Assembly (NCBI RefSeq): GCF_013466605.1
Contig: NZ_CP059162.1
Location: forward strand, 1,488,001 to 1,552,000
Direction of reading: 5' to 3'
DNA from: Pseudomonas chlororaphis subsp. aurantiaca
Lineage (GTDB): Bacteria; Pseudomonadota; Gammaproteobacteria; Pseudomonadales; Pseudomonadaceae
DNA: 64,000 nt
The notes beneath the pieces are model-generated. The model was not told where the DNA came from and ran no database searches. It saw only the letters and a list, made by a program, of their open reading frames with translations. Position 1 is the first letter of the stretch. Each line of letters opens with the position of its first letter. The position numbers were made by a program, and so were the translations under genes. This document shows positions 1 to 9,231 of the stretch, in pieces.

Positions 1-1
1 G

Positions 2-388
2 ACCGCGGTGATCGAGGCGCGGGCCAAGGCCACGTCCATCCAGGTCGATGCCAGCACCCTGGACAACCCGGAAAGACTCAAGCAGTACCAGCAGGCCCAG
101 GACCAGCTGACCGGAGCCTTGAGCCGCCTGATGGTGGTGTCCGAGCGTTATCCGGACCTCAAGGCCAACCAGAACTTCCTGGCCCTGCAGTCGCAGCTCG
201 AAGGCACCGAGAACCGCATCGCCGTGGCCCGTCGCGATTTCATCCTCGCGGTGCAGAAGTACAACACCGAGATCCGTACCTTCCCTGGCCGCCTGTGGCA
301 CAGCGTGATGTACAGCGACCTGCCGGTGCGTGAGACCTTCGAGGCCACCAGCCCCGACGCCGAAAAAGCGCCAGAAGTGAAGTTCTGA
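2..388 (+). CDS. lemA: LemA family protein, 3' part only
   Basis: The reading frame is open from the window edge, so the start and N-terminal transmembrane anchor lie upstream; 128 residues are visible. They form the helical C-terminal core typical of LemA: the VIEARAKATS stretch, then long amphipathic helices with a YPDLKANQNFLALQ segment and an ENRIAVARRDF segment. LemA proteins are membrane-anchored four-helix proteins of unclear function. It is followed by two TPM-domain genes in the same direction, the usual LemA neighbourhood, so this is very probably a three-gene operon at the envelope. Confidence 0.92.
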   Translation, partial: TAVIEARAKATSIQVDASTLDNPERLKQYQQAQDQLTGALSRLMVVSERYPDLKANQNFLALQSQLEGTENRIAVARRDFILAVQKYNTEIRTFPGRLWHSVMYSDLPVRETFEATSPDAEKAPEVKF

Positions 389-460
389 TCAGCAGCGGCT
401 GCCCGCGGATCGCGCGAGCGGCCGCGGATCCGGCCCGGCGTTACCACGGATGAGGTTCCA

Positions 461-1210
461 ATGCGCGTGTTGAGAGTTGGCCTGGTGCTGTTGCTCTGGG
501 TGTTTGCGATAACGGCCCAGGCCGAGCTGAAGTTCCCGGCGCTGAGCGGGCGGGTGGTGGACAACGCCCAGATGATCGAACCGGCGGTGCGCCAGCAACT
601 GACCCAGGAGCTGGCCTCCCACGAGCAGTCCACCGGCGAGCAGGTGGTGGTCGTGACCCTGCCGGACCTGCAAGGCACCAGCATCGAGGACTTCGGCTAT
701 CAGCTGGGGCGCTACTGGGGCATCGGCCAGAAGGACAAGAACAACGGCGCCTTGTTGATCGTCGCTCGCGATGATCGCAAGCTGCGCATCGAAGTCGGTT
801 ACGGCCTGGAAGACCGCCTGACCGACGCGCAAAGCTCGGTGATCATCCATCAGGTGATCACCCCGGCCTTCAAGGCCGGCAATTTCAGCAAGGGCATCAG
901 CGACGGTGTGTCGGCCATGTTGCTGGTGCTGGGCGGCAATCCGCTGGACGAGCCGAGCGCCGCCTATGACGGTGGCGGCGAGCGCGGCAGCGAGTTTTTC
1001 GATCGGCATCCCGGCGCCCTGGTCTTCCTGGTGCTGCTGTTTATCGTGACGATCTTCGTCTGCCAGTTGCTTGGCATCCTGCCCAGCGGTGGCGGCGGGC
1101 GTGGCGGTTCCGGCGGTTTTGGCGGGGGCGGCTTTGGTGGCGGAGGCGGTGGGGGCTTCAGCGGTGGCGGTGGTAGCTTTGGCGGCGGCGGATCGTCAGG
1201 CGGCTGGTGA
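461..1210 (+). CDS. TPM domain protein (YgcG family) with Gly-rich tail
   Basis: 249 residues. A signal peptide covers about residues 1-21 (hydrophobic run ending in AQA). A TPM (TLP18.3/Psb32/MOLO-1) domain follows at about 30-155, with the VVDNAQMI entry and the NNGALLIVARDDRKLRIEVGYG segment characteristic of the family. A membrane helix lies near 186-206, and residues 209-249 are almost only Gly, Ser and Phe. The predicted topology is a periplasmic TPM domain anchored by the C-terminal helix, with the Gly-rich tail in the cytoplasm. It sits 72 bp after lemA and 29 bp before a second TPM gene. The exact role is unknown. Confidence 0.9.
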   Translation: MRVLRVGLVLLLWVFAITAQAELKFPALSGRVVDNAQMIEPAVRQQLTQELASHEQSTGEQVVVVTLPDLQGTSIEDFGYQLGRYWGIGQKDKNNGALLIVARDDRKLRIEVGYGLEDRLTDAQSSVIIHQVITPAFKAGNFSKGISDGVSAMLLVLGGNPLDEPSAAYDGGGERGSEFFDRHPGALVFLVLLFIVTIFVCQLLGILPSGGGGRGGSGGFGGGGFGGGGGGGFSGGGGSFGGGGSSGGW

Positions 1211-1239
1211 CTAAAAATAATCGATGAGTATGGGAAGAC

Positions 1240-1857
1240 ATGGCACTACTGAGTGAGTACGAACAACGGCAGGTCGCCGAGGCGATCGCCCGGGTCGAAC
1301 AGCAGACCGATGCCGAACTGGTCACCGTGCTGGCCGCCCGCGCCGACGACTACGCCTATATTCCGTTGCTCTGGGCCAGCCTGCTGGCGCTGATCGTGCC
1401 GGGCGTGGTGCATTACGCCACCGGCTGGATGAGCATGCACCTGTTGCTGCTGGTGCAGTGGGCGACCTTTATCGTGCTCTGCCTGGTGTTCCGCATCCCA
1501 CGGATCACCACCCGCCTGATTCCGCGCTCGGTACGCCACTGGCGCGCCTCGAACTTGGCCCGCCGCCAGTTTCTCGAACAGAACCTGCACCACACCGTCG
1601 GCAGCACCGGGATGCTGATCTTCGTCTGCGAAGCCGAGCGCTATGTGGAGATCCTGGTGGACGAGGGCATTTCCAAGCGCCTCGACGACAAGACCTGGGA
1701 CACCATCGTCCAGGCCTTCACCCAGCAGGTGAAGCAGGGGCAGACCCTGCAAGGCTTCATCACCTGCATCGAGGCCTGCGGCGAACTGCTCAAGGTGCAT
1801 GTGCCGGTGACCCACGTGCGCAACGAGCTGCCCAACCGCCTGGTGGTCCTGGCCTGA
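1240..1857 (+). CDS. TPM domain membrane protein, second copy
   Basis: 205 residues, no signal peptide. A short N-terminal piece resembling the start of a TPM domain (residues 8-36) is followed by two hydrophobic helices (about 42-60 and 66-85), then the rest of the TPM-like domain containing GSTGMLIFVCEAERYVEILVD. This split arrangement is the usual form of the TPM protein found third in lemA operons. A GGGAAG-like ribosome binding site precedes ATG 1240. The role is unknown; co-occurrence suggests it works with LemA and the secreted TPM protein. Confidence 0.85.
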   Translation: MALLSEYEQRQVAEAIARVEQQTDAELVTVLAARADDYAYIPLLWASLLALIVPGVVHYATGWMSMHLLLLVQWATFIVLCLVFRIPRITTRLIPRSVRHWRASNLARRQFLEQNLHHTVGSTGMLIFVCEAERYVEILVDEGISKRLDDKTWDTIVQAFTQQVKQGQTLQGFITCIEACGELLKVHVPVTHVRNELPNRLVVLA

Positions 1858-1868
1858 CTTCCCCCGCT

Positions 1869-1901
1869 CCTGTAGCCGCAGCCTTCGGCAGCGGCTACAG
1901 G
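1869..1901. repeat. REP-type hairpin, GTAGCCGC family
   Basis: Near-perfect inverted repeat: CCTGTAGCCGCAGCC, a short centre, then GGCAGCGGCTACAGG. It lies 12 bp after the second TPM gene. It belongs to the same palindrome family as copies at about 3.3, 13.1, 27.9 and 48.4 kb. It may act as an mRNA 3' stabiliser or weak terminator. Confidence 0.8.
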
Positions 1902-2022
1902 AGGCCCACTCCCGCAGAATCTGCGCCGTCGGGTAAATAACTCCGTGCCCCGGCGGGCCATCCCCCCTAAAATACCCGCCATTCCCCGATTCACACCCGC
2001 ACCGCCCGAGGCGCCTTTTTCC

Positions 2023-3240
2023 ATGTCTGCAACCGCAACCCCCGCCAGCCTCGCGCCGGATCATCACGCCCAGTTTCTCGAGCTGCTGGAAACCAGCCTG
2101 GCGCAGAACGCCTTTATCAAACTGGTACTGGCCAAGCATGTGGGGGCCGAGGCGGATTTGCAGCGGCTGATCATCAAGCAGCTGACGGTCAAGGAGCAGC
2201 CGTGCCTGTCCTTCGTCTACCGCTACAAGACCCGCGACATCACCAAGAACTTCCCGCTGGACGAAGGCGTGGCGCTGATCGCCGGGCTGCTGCCGGCGTC
2301 GTTCAAGAACGCGCACCTGCTGTCGCTCACCGATGAAGTGCAGCTCGAATACAGCAAGAAGGGCAAAAGCTCGCTGTTCAAGGGCAAGGCCCAGCAGCAG
2401 CGCGAAGTACCGTCCGCCGAGCACAACCGCGAAAAGAACCGCTACCTGGAGCTGAGCCGGCCCTTCCTCACCGACCTGGGAGTGACCAACAAGCAGCACG
2501 AGCTGATCCCGGCGATGTCGCGCAAGTGGAAGCAGATCAACAAGTTCATCGAGGTCTTCAGCCATGCGCTGAGTTCGTCGCCGATCGACCTGCAACAGCC
2601 GGTGCGGGTCGCGGACTTCGGCTCCGGCAAGGGCTACCTGACCTTCGCCATCCACGATTACCTGTGCAACACCTTGCAGGCGCAAGGGCAGGTGACTGGC
2701 GTGGAGCTACGCGAGGACATGGTGACCCTGTGCAACGCCGCGGCGGCGCGCCTGGAGCATCAGGGCCTGGAGTTCAAATGCGGCGACGTGCGCAGCGTGG
2801 CGCCGAGCCAGCTGGACGTGATGATCGCCCTGCATGCCTGCGATATCGCCACCGACTACGCGATCCACACCGGCATTCGGTCCGGCGCGTCGATCATCAT
2901 GTGCTCGCCGTGCTGCCACAAGCAGATCCGCCCGCAGATGCAGAGCCCGGCGCTGCTCAAGCCGATGCTGCAATACGGCCTGCACCTGGGCCAGCAGGCG
3001 GAGATGGTCACCGACAGCCTGCGTGCGCTGTTCCTCGAAGCCTGCGGCTACGAGACCAAGGTCTTCGAGTTCATCTCCCTGGAACACACCAACAAGAACA
3101 AGATGATCCTCGCGGTCAAACGCGCCGAGCCCCAGGACCCGACCCAGCTGCTGGCGAAGATCGGCGAGTTGAAGGCCTTCTACCACATCAGCGAGCACTG
3201 CCTGGAAACCCTGCTGCGGGCCGACGGCTACCTGAGCTGA
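2023..3240 (+). CDS. Class I SAM-dependent methyltransferase
   Basis: 405 residues from ATG 2023; an in-frame GTG at 1945 would add 26 low-complexity Pro/Ala residues and looks like leader sequence. The SAM-binding motif I (ADFGSGKGYL) is at about 197-206, followed by an acidic strand end (GVELREDM). Around residues 294-299 there is a Cys-rich CSPCCHK motif, as in the Methyltransf_32 family. The substrate is not known; family members are annotated as general or RNA-directed methyltransferases. It stands alone between two REP elements. Confidence 0.85.
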   Translation: MSATATPASLAPDHHAQFLELLETSLAQNAFIKLVLAKHVGAEADLQRLIIKQLTVKEQPCLSFVYRYKTRDITKNFPLDEGVALIAGLLPASFKNAHLLSLTDEVQLEYSKKGKSSLFKGKAQQQREVPSAEHNREKNRYLELSRPFLTDLGVTNKQHELIPAMSRKWKQINKFIEVFSHALSSSPIDLQQPVRVADFGSGKGYLTFAIHDYLCNTLQAQGQVTGVELREDMVTLCNAAAARLEHQGLEFKCGDVRSVAPSQLDVMIALHACDIATDYAIHTGIRSGASIIMCSPCCHKQIRPQMQSPALLKPMLQYGLHLGQQAEMVTDSLRALFLEACGYETKVFEFISLEHTNKNKMILAVKRAEPQDPTQLLAKIGELKAFYHISEHCLETLLRADGYLS

Positions 3241-3247
3241 CCACGCC

Positions 3248-3383
3248 CCTGTAGCCGCTGCCGCAGGCTGCGATCGGCACCGAAGGGGCCGCAAACCAGG
3301 CGACGCGCTACATCTGACAGGGCCGGGATACCGCCTTTGCGCCGGCTACGCCGTCGATCGCAGCCTGCGGCAGCGGCTACAGG
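3248..3383. repeat. Inverted pair of REP elements (GTAGCCGC family)
   Basis: CCTGTAGCCGCTGCCGCAGG at 3248 onward is mirrored by GCCTGCGGCAGCGGCTACAG ending at 3382. About 75 bp separate the arms. The pair lies in the convergent gap between the methyltransferase and the EamA gene, as is typical for REPIN-like doublets in fluorescent pseudomonads. Confidence 0.85.
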
Positions 3384-4270
3384 ACGCGCGCTGGGACTGC
3401 TTGGCGCACGGCAGTCTTGCGCCCGAGCATCACGGTGAGGATCACGCCGACGGCGAACAGCCAGGTGATCGGTTCCACCTGCTCGCCGAAGAACAGCACC
3501 GAGAAGGCGATGGTGAAGAAGATCTGCAACAGCTGGATCTGGCTGACCCGGGCGATGCCGCCCATGGCCAGCCCGGCGTACCAGGCAAAAAAGCCGATGA
3601 ACTGCGAGAACAGCGCCACGTAGCCGAAGGCCCACCAGGTCTTCGCCGAGACCGCGCCCTGATGCTGCGCCGCGAGGTACCACACTGGCCCGATCAACAG
3701 CGGCGTCGACAGCACCAGGGCCCAGCAGATCACCTGCCAGCCGCCCATTTCCCTGGCCAGCCGGCCGCCTTCGGCATAACCCAGCCCGCCGACCGCAATT
3801 GCCCCGAGCATCAACAAGTCGCCGGCCTGGATGCTGCCGGCGCCGCTGATCAGCGCGTAGCCCAATACCAGGGCGCTGCCCAGCGCGGCGCAGCCCCAGA
3901 AGGCTTTCGACGGCCGTTCATGGGACAGCCATGCCGCATACAGCGCCACGCACAAGGGTTGCAGGCCATTGACCAGCGCGCCATGGGACGCCGGCAGGGT
4001 CTGCATGGCCCAGGCCGACAGCACCGGAAACCCCAGGATCACCCCGGCGATCACCAGGCTCAGGCCCTTGATCTGGTGCCAGGTCGGCCATTTTTCCCGC
4101 CGCCAGAGCAATAGCAGCGCCGCCGGAATCGCCGCGAACAGCGCCCGTCCCAGGCCGTTGAGCAGTGGATGCAGTTCCTGCACCACGATGCGGGTGAAGG
4201 GCAGGGTCAGGCTGAAAATAACCACGCCGAGCAGGCCCAGGGCCATGCCGGTGTTTTCGCGGGAAGACAT
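3377..4270 (-). CDS. DMT-superfamily (EamA) membrane transporter
   Basis: 297 residues with about ten hydrophobic helices arranged as two EamA repeats (roughly 9-140 and 150-285). The opening MALGLLGVVIFSLTLPFTRI and the repeated LGxALIxxG-type turns fit the 10-TMS drug/metabolite exporter family. It is probably an inner-membrane exporter of small metabolites, with substrate unknown. The last few codons overlap the downstream REP element, whose right arm supplies part of the C-terminus. It is not obviously in an operon. Confidence 0.88.
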   Translation of the reverse strand: MSSRENTGMALGLLGVVIFSLTLPFTRIVVQELHPLLNGLGRALFAAIPAALLLLWRREKWPTWHQIKGLSLVIAGVILGFPVLSAWAMQTLPASHGALVNGLQPLCVALYAAWLSHERPSKAFWGCAALGSALVLGYALISGAGSIQAGDLLMLGAIAVGGLGYAEGGRLAREMGGWQVICWALVLSTPLLIGPVWYLAAQHQGAVSAKTWWAFGYVALFSQFIGFFAWYAGLAMGGIARVSQIQLLQIFFTIAFSVLFFGEQVEPITWLFAVGVILTVMLGRKTAVRQAVPARVL

Positions 4271-4578
4271 GATGACAACCGTTTTTTATTGGGGAAGGGC
4301 AGGTGCGCTTATCTAGCCATAAACCCACCGCGGCACCCTGTTACAGCTGTACGCAGAGTTATCCATACAGTTCGGCTTCTGTAGGAGCGAAGCTTGCTCG
4401 CGATGAACGATGACGCGGTGGGCCAGGTAATCCGTGGTGTCTGGATCGCGGGCAATCGAGCGTCGACCTGCCCCTCCTACAGAAGAAGGCGTCGGGCGTA
4501 GTACCGGGTTATTACCCGGCTCCGCGGATAAGGACTACCTTGAACACTCCTGTTTTCCCTTGAAGAGGAGTCATCTCC
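4271..4578. other. 308-bp gap with a REP pair
   Basis: Between the divergent EamA and DJ-1 genes. It holds the REP doublet listed separately and should hold both promoters, which I could not place with confidence. The ribosome binding site GAGGAG for the DJ-1 gene is at 4565-4570. I see no gene here. Confidence 0.6.
4377..4487. repeat. Inverted pair of REP elements (GTAGGAGCG family)
   Basis: CTTCTGTAGGAGCGAAGC with GCTCGCGATGAA on the left is mirrored on the right by ATCGCGGGCAATCGAGC followed by CCTCCTACAGAAG. This is the second REP family of the window, also present near 10.5, 13.2, 15.6 and 41.9 kb. The right arm is diverged. Confidence 0.8.
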
Positions 4579-5160
<582 letters not shown>

Positions 5161-5236
5161 ACGGATGACTCGCCGGCGCTGCTTTTCTGTCAGGAAGCAG
5201 CGCCATCGTCCTACCTCCAACCGAGGAGCGCCCACC

Positions 5237-5542
5237 ATGTGCGAGCTCTACGTCAAAGCCGACCCGATCCTCTATGAGTCCCGCTCGCGCTCGCTGCGCA
5301 TCTGCGGGGTGGTCACCACCCTGCGCCTGGAGAACCAGTTCTGGGACATCCTCAGCGAAATCGCCGAGGTCGATGGCATGACCACCAACCAGCTGATCGC
5401 CAAACTCTATGAAGAAGTGATGGATTACCGCGGCGAGGTAGTGAATTTCGCCTCGTTCCTGCGGGTCAGCTGCACCCGCTACCTGAGCCAGCGCCGCAGC
5501 GCCACGCCGGAACTCAGCGTGGTGCGCAGCGCCACCAAATAA
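5237..5542 (+). CDS. Ribbon-helix-helix domain protein
   Basis: 101 residues from ATG 5237, chosen because GAGGAGCG stands 6 nt upstream; an upstream in-frame extension has no conserved content. The segment SRSLRICGVVTTLRLENQFW followed by a helix-turn-helix (ILSEIAEVDGMTTNQLIAKLYEEV) matches the RHH_4 family of small DNA-binding proteins. It is probably a transcriptional regulator or nucleoid-type protein of unknown target. Confidence 0.85.
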   Translation: MCELYVKADPILYESRSRSLRICGVVTTLRLENQFWDILSEIAEVDGMTTNQLIAKLYEEVMDYRGEVVNFASFLRVSCTRYLSQRRSATPELSVVRSATK

Positions 5543-5576
5543 CCCCGCAACGGTTACAGGGGCAGTGCAACCTGGT

Positions 5577-8150
5577 TCAGAAGAACCGCGTCACGCTGAT
5601 CTTGGCGTTGCGCCCAAGGCTGGAGGCGTTTTCGCCGCTCAGGGGCGGGCGGTAATCGCGGTTGAACATGTTGTCCAGGGTGAAATTGACCTCGGTGCCC
5701 TTGAGGTACGGCTGCTGCGGTTTCCAGTTGGCGAACAGGCCCTGCACGTTGTAGCGGTCGTTCTCGTACTGGTCCCAGTAGGAGTCGCCCGCGGCGCTGG
5801 CCGGGCCGCTCGGGTAGATGTCACTCGGCACGCGGTCGGTCTGGCGTACCCACTGGCCTTGCCAGCCCACTTGCGCATCCCACTGCGGGATTTTCACCCC
5901 CAGGGTGGCGACCCACTTGCGTGGCGGGATGTCCCGGGCCCAGACATTCGGCCCCCAGGGGTTGGTGTAGGCGCCTTCATGCTTGCCGGTGATCCAGGAG
6001 TAGGACAGCGAGCCGAACAGGTAGGTCGAATCGTAGAAGCTCTCGACCTCGAAGCCCTTGATGGTCAGGTCGCCGATATTGCGGTAGACCCCGATGGTCG
6101 GCTGGTTGCACACCTGGCCGATGTTCTTGCCGCCGCTCAGTTGCTCGGGGCAGCCGATCCCCAGGTTCTTCATGATTTCGTCCTTGATCTGGTTGCGGAA
6201 CACCGTGGTGCGGATCTGCAGGCTGTCGGCCTGGGTCAGGACGTCGGAGAAGCGGGTGATGTTACCGGCGCGCAATGCGGTGATGCGCTCCGGGTCGAGG
6301 TCGCGGCTGGTGGAGGAGCGGGTGGTGCCGGCCGCCTGGACTTCGTACTGCTCGTCGATCACCGGCGCGCGCCAGGTCTTGCTGTAGTCGGCGAACAGGG
6401 CGAATTGCGGGGTGACCGTCCAGAACGCCGACAGCCGTGGCGACCAGCCGGTGTAGGTCTTGTCGCCGTAATCGTGGCCGACCACCGGATCGGGGCTGTT
6501 GTAGATCGGCGCGTCGTTTTTCTGCCCACGGTTGCGCACATGGTCGTAGCGCAGGGACGGGGTCAAGGTGAAGTTGCCCAGGGTGATCGCGTCCTGGATA
6601 TAGAAGGCGTTGTTGTCGACCTTGCCATGGGGCATGAAGCCCGGCTGGTAATGCCCGTTGTTGTATTTGGGCACCTCGTAGGTCTTGCCCGGCATCCACA
6701 TGTCCACTTCGCGGTCGTGCTTGCGGATCTGGATGCCATTGGTCAAGGCGTGTTCCAGCAGGCCGGTGTTGAAGCGGCTGGTGTTTTTCAGCGAGAGGAT
6801 CCTGTCCTCGTAACCCACGGTGATCTTGCGGCCACCGGAGGCCGGCTGGAAGTAGGCGTTCGGGCCGCGCTCGTCGGTCTGGTCGGTCTTGGACTCGGAG
6901 TACTTGGCCTCGAAGTCGATCCACGGGTTGTCCAGCGGCGTGTATTGGTACTTGGCCTGCCAAGTGGTGTCGATGGTGTTGCGCTGGGCCAGGAAGCGCC
7001 GGGTGGCGCCGTCGTAACCGTACTTGTCGATATCGCGCTGGGTCGGCGGCGTCGGGTAGCTCTTGGCCGAGAAGGGCGCCCAGATATCACTGTTGGAGCG
7101 CATGTAGCTGAAGCCCAGGCGATGTTCGTCGGTCAGCTGCATGTTCAGCTTGAACAGCTCGCCGTCCAGATCCTGGGCGGTGTTGGGCAGGCGCTTGGGG
7201 TTGATCGGGTAGGCGTTGCGCGGGTCCGGCTGGGCGCTGGCCAGCTTCATGTCGTCGCCGTCGCGTTTGGTCCAGTAGGCCAGGGCGTCGAAACGCCGGT
7301 CCTCGGTACGCCCGTACACCGCGCCGGTGTAGGCCTGCTCATGGCTGTTGCTGCTGTAGCCATACTTGAGCATGGCGCCGGTGTCACGGCCTTCCAACAG
7401 CAGGTCCGGGGCGTCCTTGGTTTCCATGTGCACGGTGCCGCCGAAACCGCCGTTGCCGGTCTCGGGCGAGTGCGGGCCCTTTTCCACTTCGATGCGCTTG
7501 ATCAGTTCCGGCTCGATGAAGATCGAGCCCTGCTGGTAGCGTTCGAAGCCGCTCTTGGTCGCGCCGTCGACGCTCATCGGCACGTCTTCGGCATCGCCCA
7601 GGCCCCAGATGTTGATGGTCTGGCCGCCGGGCTTGAGCGAGCCGCCGAGGCTGACGCCGGGCAGGGTGGCGATCAGGCTGGGGATGTTGGTGGCCTGGTG
7701 GCGATCGATCTCGGCCTGGTTCAGGGTCGAGCGGCCGACCGTGGCGGAGTCCACTTCCAGGCCGCTGCCGATGACGCTCATGGCGCCCAGCTGCAGCGCC
7801 GAACTGCGGGTGCTGCTGTTTTCCGCGGGGCGCACCACGTAGGTCTGGTCGACCTTGACCAGGCTGAACTCGCTGCCGCCCAGCAACTGCTGGATCGCCG
7901 CCTCGGGGCTGAAATCGCCCTTCAGCGCCGGGGCCTTCACGTTGCGCAGCAACTCTTCGTCGAACAGCAGCTGGATCTTCGCCTGCTGCGCCACCTGGCT
8001 CAACGAGGTCGCCAGCGGCTGGGCGGGCAGGGCGAAGGCGAACGATTCGGCCTGAATCTGCGCCTGGCACTGCAGGCTGAACGCCAGGCAGGCGGCGAGC
8101 AAGGTCGGACGCGAACAGATGAGCTGCAAGTGATAAGGCACGCGAAACAT
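5577..8150 (-). CDS. hxuA: TonB-dependent outer-membrane receptor with signalling domain, probably haem
   Basis: 857 residues. A signal peptide covers about 1-31. An STN signalling domain follows (about 36-105, starting FALPAQPLATSLSQVAQ), then the plug (about 130-240, with LPGVSLGG and EVEKGPHSPETGNGGFGG), then a beta-barrel ending in an aromatic residue (VTRFF). The barrel carries a WRAPVIDEQY segment, comparable to the FRAP motif of haem/haemoprotein receptors, hence the haem call. The STN domain plus adjacent sigma/anti-sigma genes indicate cell-surface signalling, as in P. aeruginosa hxuIRA. A ferric-siderophore receptor of FecA type is the alternative. Confidence 0.8.
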   Translation of the reverse strand: MFRVPYHLQLICSRPTLLAACLAFSLQCQAQIQAESFAFALPAQPLATSLSQVAQQAKIQLLFDEELLRNVKAPALKGDFSPEAAIQQLLGGSEFSLVKVDQTYVVRPAENSSTRSSALQLGAMSVIGSGLEVDSATVGRSTLNQAEIDRHQATNIPSLIATLPGVSLGGSLKPGGQTINIWGLGDAEDVPMSVDGATKSGFERYQQGSIFIEPELIKRIEVEKGPHSPETGNGGFGGTVHMETKDAPDLLLEGRDTGAMLKYGYSSNSHEQAYTGAVYGRTEDRRFDALAYWTKRDGDDMKLASAQPDPRNAYPINPKRLPNTAQDLDGELFKLNMQLTDEHRLGFSYMRSNSDIWAPFSAKSYPTPPTQRDIDKYGYDGATRRFLAQRNTIDTTWQAKYQYTPLDNPWIDFEAKYSESKTDQTDERGPNAYFQPASGGRKITVGYEDRILSLKNTSRFNTGLLEHALTNGIQIRKHDREVDMWMPGKTYEVPKYNNGHYQPGFMPHGKVDNNAFYIQDAITLGNFTLTPSLRYDHVRNRGQKNDAPIYNSPDPVVGHDYGDKTYTGWSPRLSAFWTVTPQFALFADYSKTWRAPVIDEQYEVQAAGTTRSSTSRDLDPERITALRAGNITRFSDVLTQADSLQIRTTVFRNQIKDEIMKNLGIGCPEQLSGGKNIGQVCNQPTIGVYRNIGDLTIKGFEVESFYDSTYLFGSLSYSWITGKHEGAYTNPWGPNVWARDIPPRKWVATLGVKIPQWDAQVGWQGQWVRQTDRVPSDIYPSGPASAAGDSYWDQYENDRYNVQGLFANWKPQQPYLKGTEVNFTLDNMFNRDYRPPLSGENASSLGRNAKISVTRFF

Positions 8151-8230
8151 GAAATCCCCCGGAGCGGCGACAAAGGCCAGAAAAGGTGTGCGTAAACAAC
8201 GCAGACCGGAGGAAGACGTGTCAGTAAGCT

Positions 8231-8271
8231 AAAACCTCATATGCGAATGCAAAATATTCGCATATGGGTTT
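8231..8271. promoter_or_regulatory. Large intercistronic hairpin between anti-sigma and receptor genes
   Basis: An almost perfect inverted repeat: AAAACCTCATATGCGAAT at 8231-8248 pairs with ATTCGCATATGGGTTTT at 8255-8271, with one bulge and a 6-nt loop. It begins at the stop codon of the anti-sigma gene and ends about 80 bp before the receptor start. Read on the minus strand it ends in GGTTTTAG, so it could terminate or attenuate transcripts leaving the sigma/anti-sigma genes. This would make the receptor depend on its own promoter. Confidence 0.7.
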
Positions 8272-9231
8272 TCAGCGCCGGGCTTCGATGCGCACGCGGC
8301 CGTCGGCCAGGGCCACGGTTTTCACCGGAATCAGGGCTGGCAGGGCCTTGATCAGGGCGTCCGGATCCTGCACATCGAGGTTGCCCGAGACCTTGAAGTT
8401 GCCCAGGGCGCCGTCGGCCAATAGCACGGGCTGGCGGCGATAGAGGTTCAACTCGTCCACCAGGCTGGCCAGGTCGCGATTGCGAAAGGCCAGGTGGCCG
8501 CCGCGCCAGTCGGCGACCTCGGCGACGTTCACGGGCTGTTCCCGCAGGGCGCCGCTGGCGTAGTCATAGATCCCGCGCTGGCGGGCGCCGAGCAGCAGCG
8601 AATCGGGCTTTTGTTCGTCGGGAACGAACGCCACCTGGCCATGGGCAACGCTGACCACCAGTTGTTTCTCGCCGCGACGCACATCGAAGCCGGTGCCGAC
8701 CACCCGCACCCGGGCCGCGCCGGAGTGCACCCACAGCGGCCGTTCCTTGTCGGCGGCGACTTCCAGGTACAGCTGGCCCTGGTCCAGATAGAGGTTGCGT
8801 TGTTGCGCCGTGAAGTCGATGCGCAGGCGGGTATTGGCGTTGACGTACAGGGTGCTGCCATCGGGCAGGTTGAAGCTGCGCATGCCCTGGTCCTGGGCGG
8901 CGATCTGTTGCGAATAGATCGCCGGCGGGGCGCCCAGCTCGATGGCCAGCAGTGCGCAGACCAGCGCAGCGGCCACCGCCAGGGCCGGGCGCCAGCGCGG
9001 CTTTTTGCGCAGCGGCAGCGGCGTCGGTCGATTCAGCGGTTCGAGTTCGGCCAGGTCGGCCCACAAGCGCTCGAACTCGGCGTAGGCCCGGGCGTGGGCC
9101 GGTTCGCTGGACCAGGCCGCGAAGGCGTCGCGCGTGGCCTGGCTGCGATCGTTGCGATTGCGAGTGAACCAGCCGGCCGCCTGGGCATCGATGCTGTCGA
9201 TCTGCTGCTCGGTGTCGTGGGGGCGGGTCAT
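8272..9231 (-). CDS. hxuR: FecR-type anti-sigma factor / sigma regulator
   Basis: 319 residues from ATG 9231, which overlaps the sigma gene's stop codon (ATGA); longer in-frame extension is excluded by this coupling. A cytoplasmic DUF4880-like region at about 13-60 (AAGWFTRN, FAAWSS, FERLW) precedes a single membrane helix at about 82-99. A periplasmic FecR domain follows (about 110-205, with LPDGSTLYVNANTRLRIDF) and then the C-terminal receptor-contact region. It receives the signal from the receptor's STN domain and controls the neighbouring ECF sigma factor. The hxuR name is by gene order only. Confidence 0.88.
   Translation of the reverse strand: MTRPHDTEQQIDSIDAQAAGWFTRNRNDRSQATRDAFAAWSSEPAHARAYAEFERLWADLAELEPLNRPTPLPLRKKPRWRPALAVAAALVCALLAIELGAPPAIYSQQIAAQDQGMRSFNLPDGSTLYVNANTRLRIDFTAQQRNLYLDQGQLYLEVAADKERPLWVHSGAARVRVVGTGFDVRRGEKQLVVSVAHGQVAFVPDEQKPDSLLLGARQRGIYDYASGALREQPVNVAEVADWRGGHLAFRNRDLASLVDELNLYRRQPVLLADGALGNFKVSGNLDVQDPDALIKALPALIPVKTVALADGRVRIEARR

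Noticed and set aside
1246..2685. Minus-strand open frame across the second TPM gene and the methyltransferase gene
   Set aside because: It spans a convergent-looking gap and reads through a REP hairpin; no ribosome binding site and no domain, so a G+C artefact.
5565..8195. Very long open frame on the plus strand opposite the TonB receptor gene
   Set aside because: It is the antisense of a well-supported receptor; high G+C makes stop codons rare in that frame. The product is a Val/Leu/Gly/Ala-rich string with no domain.
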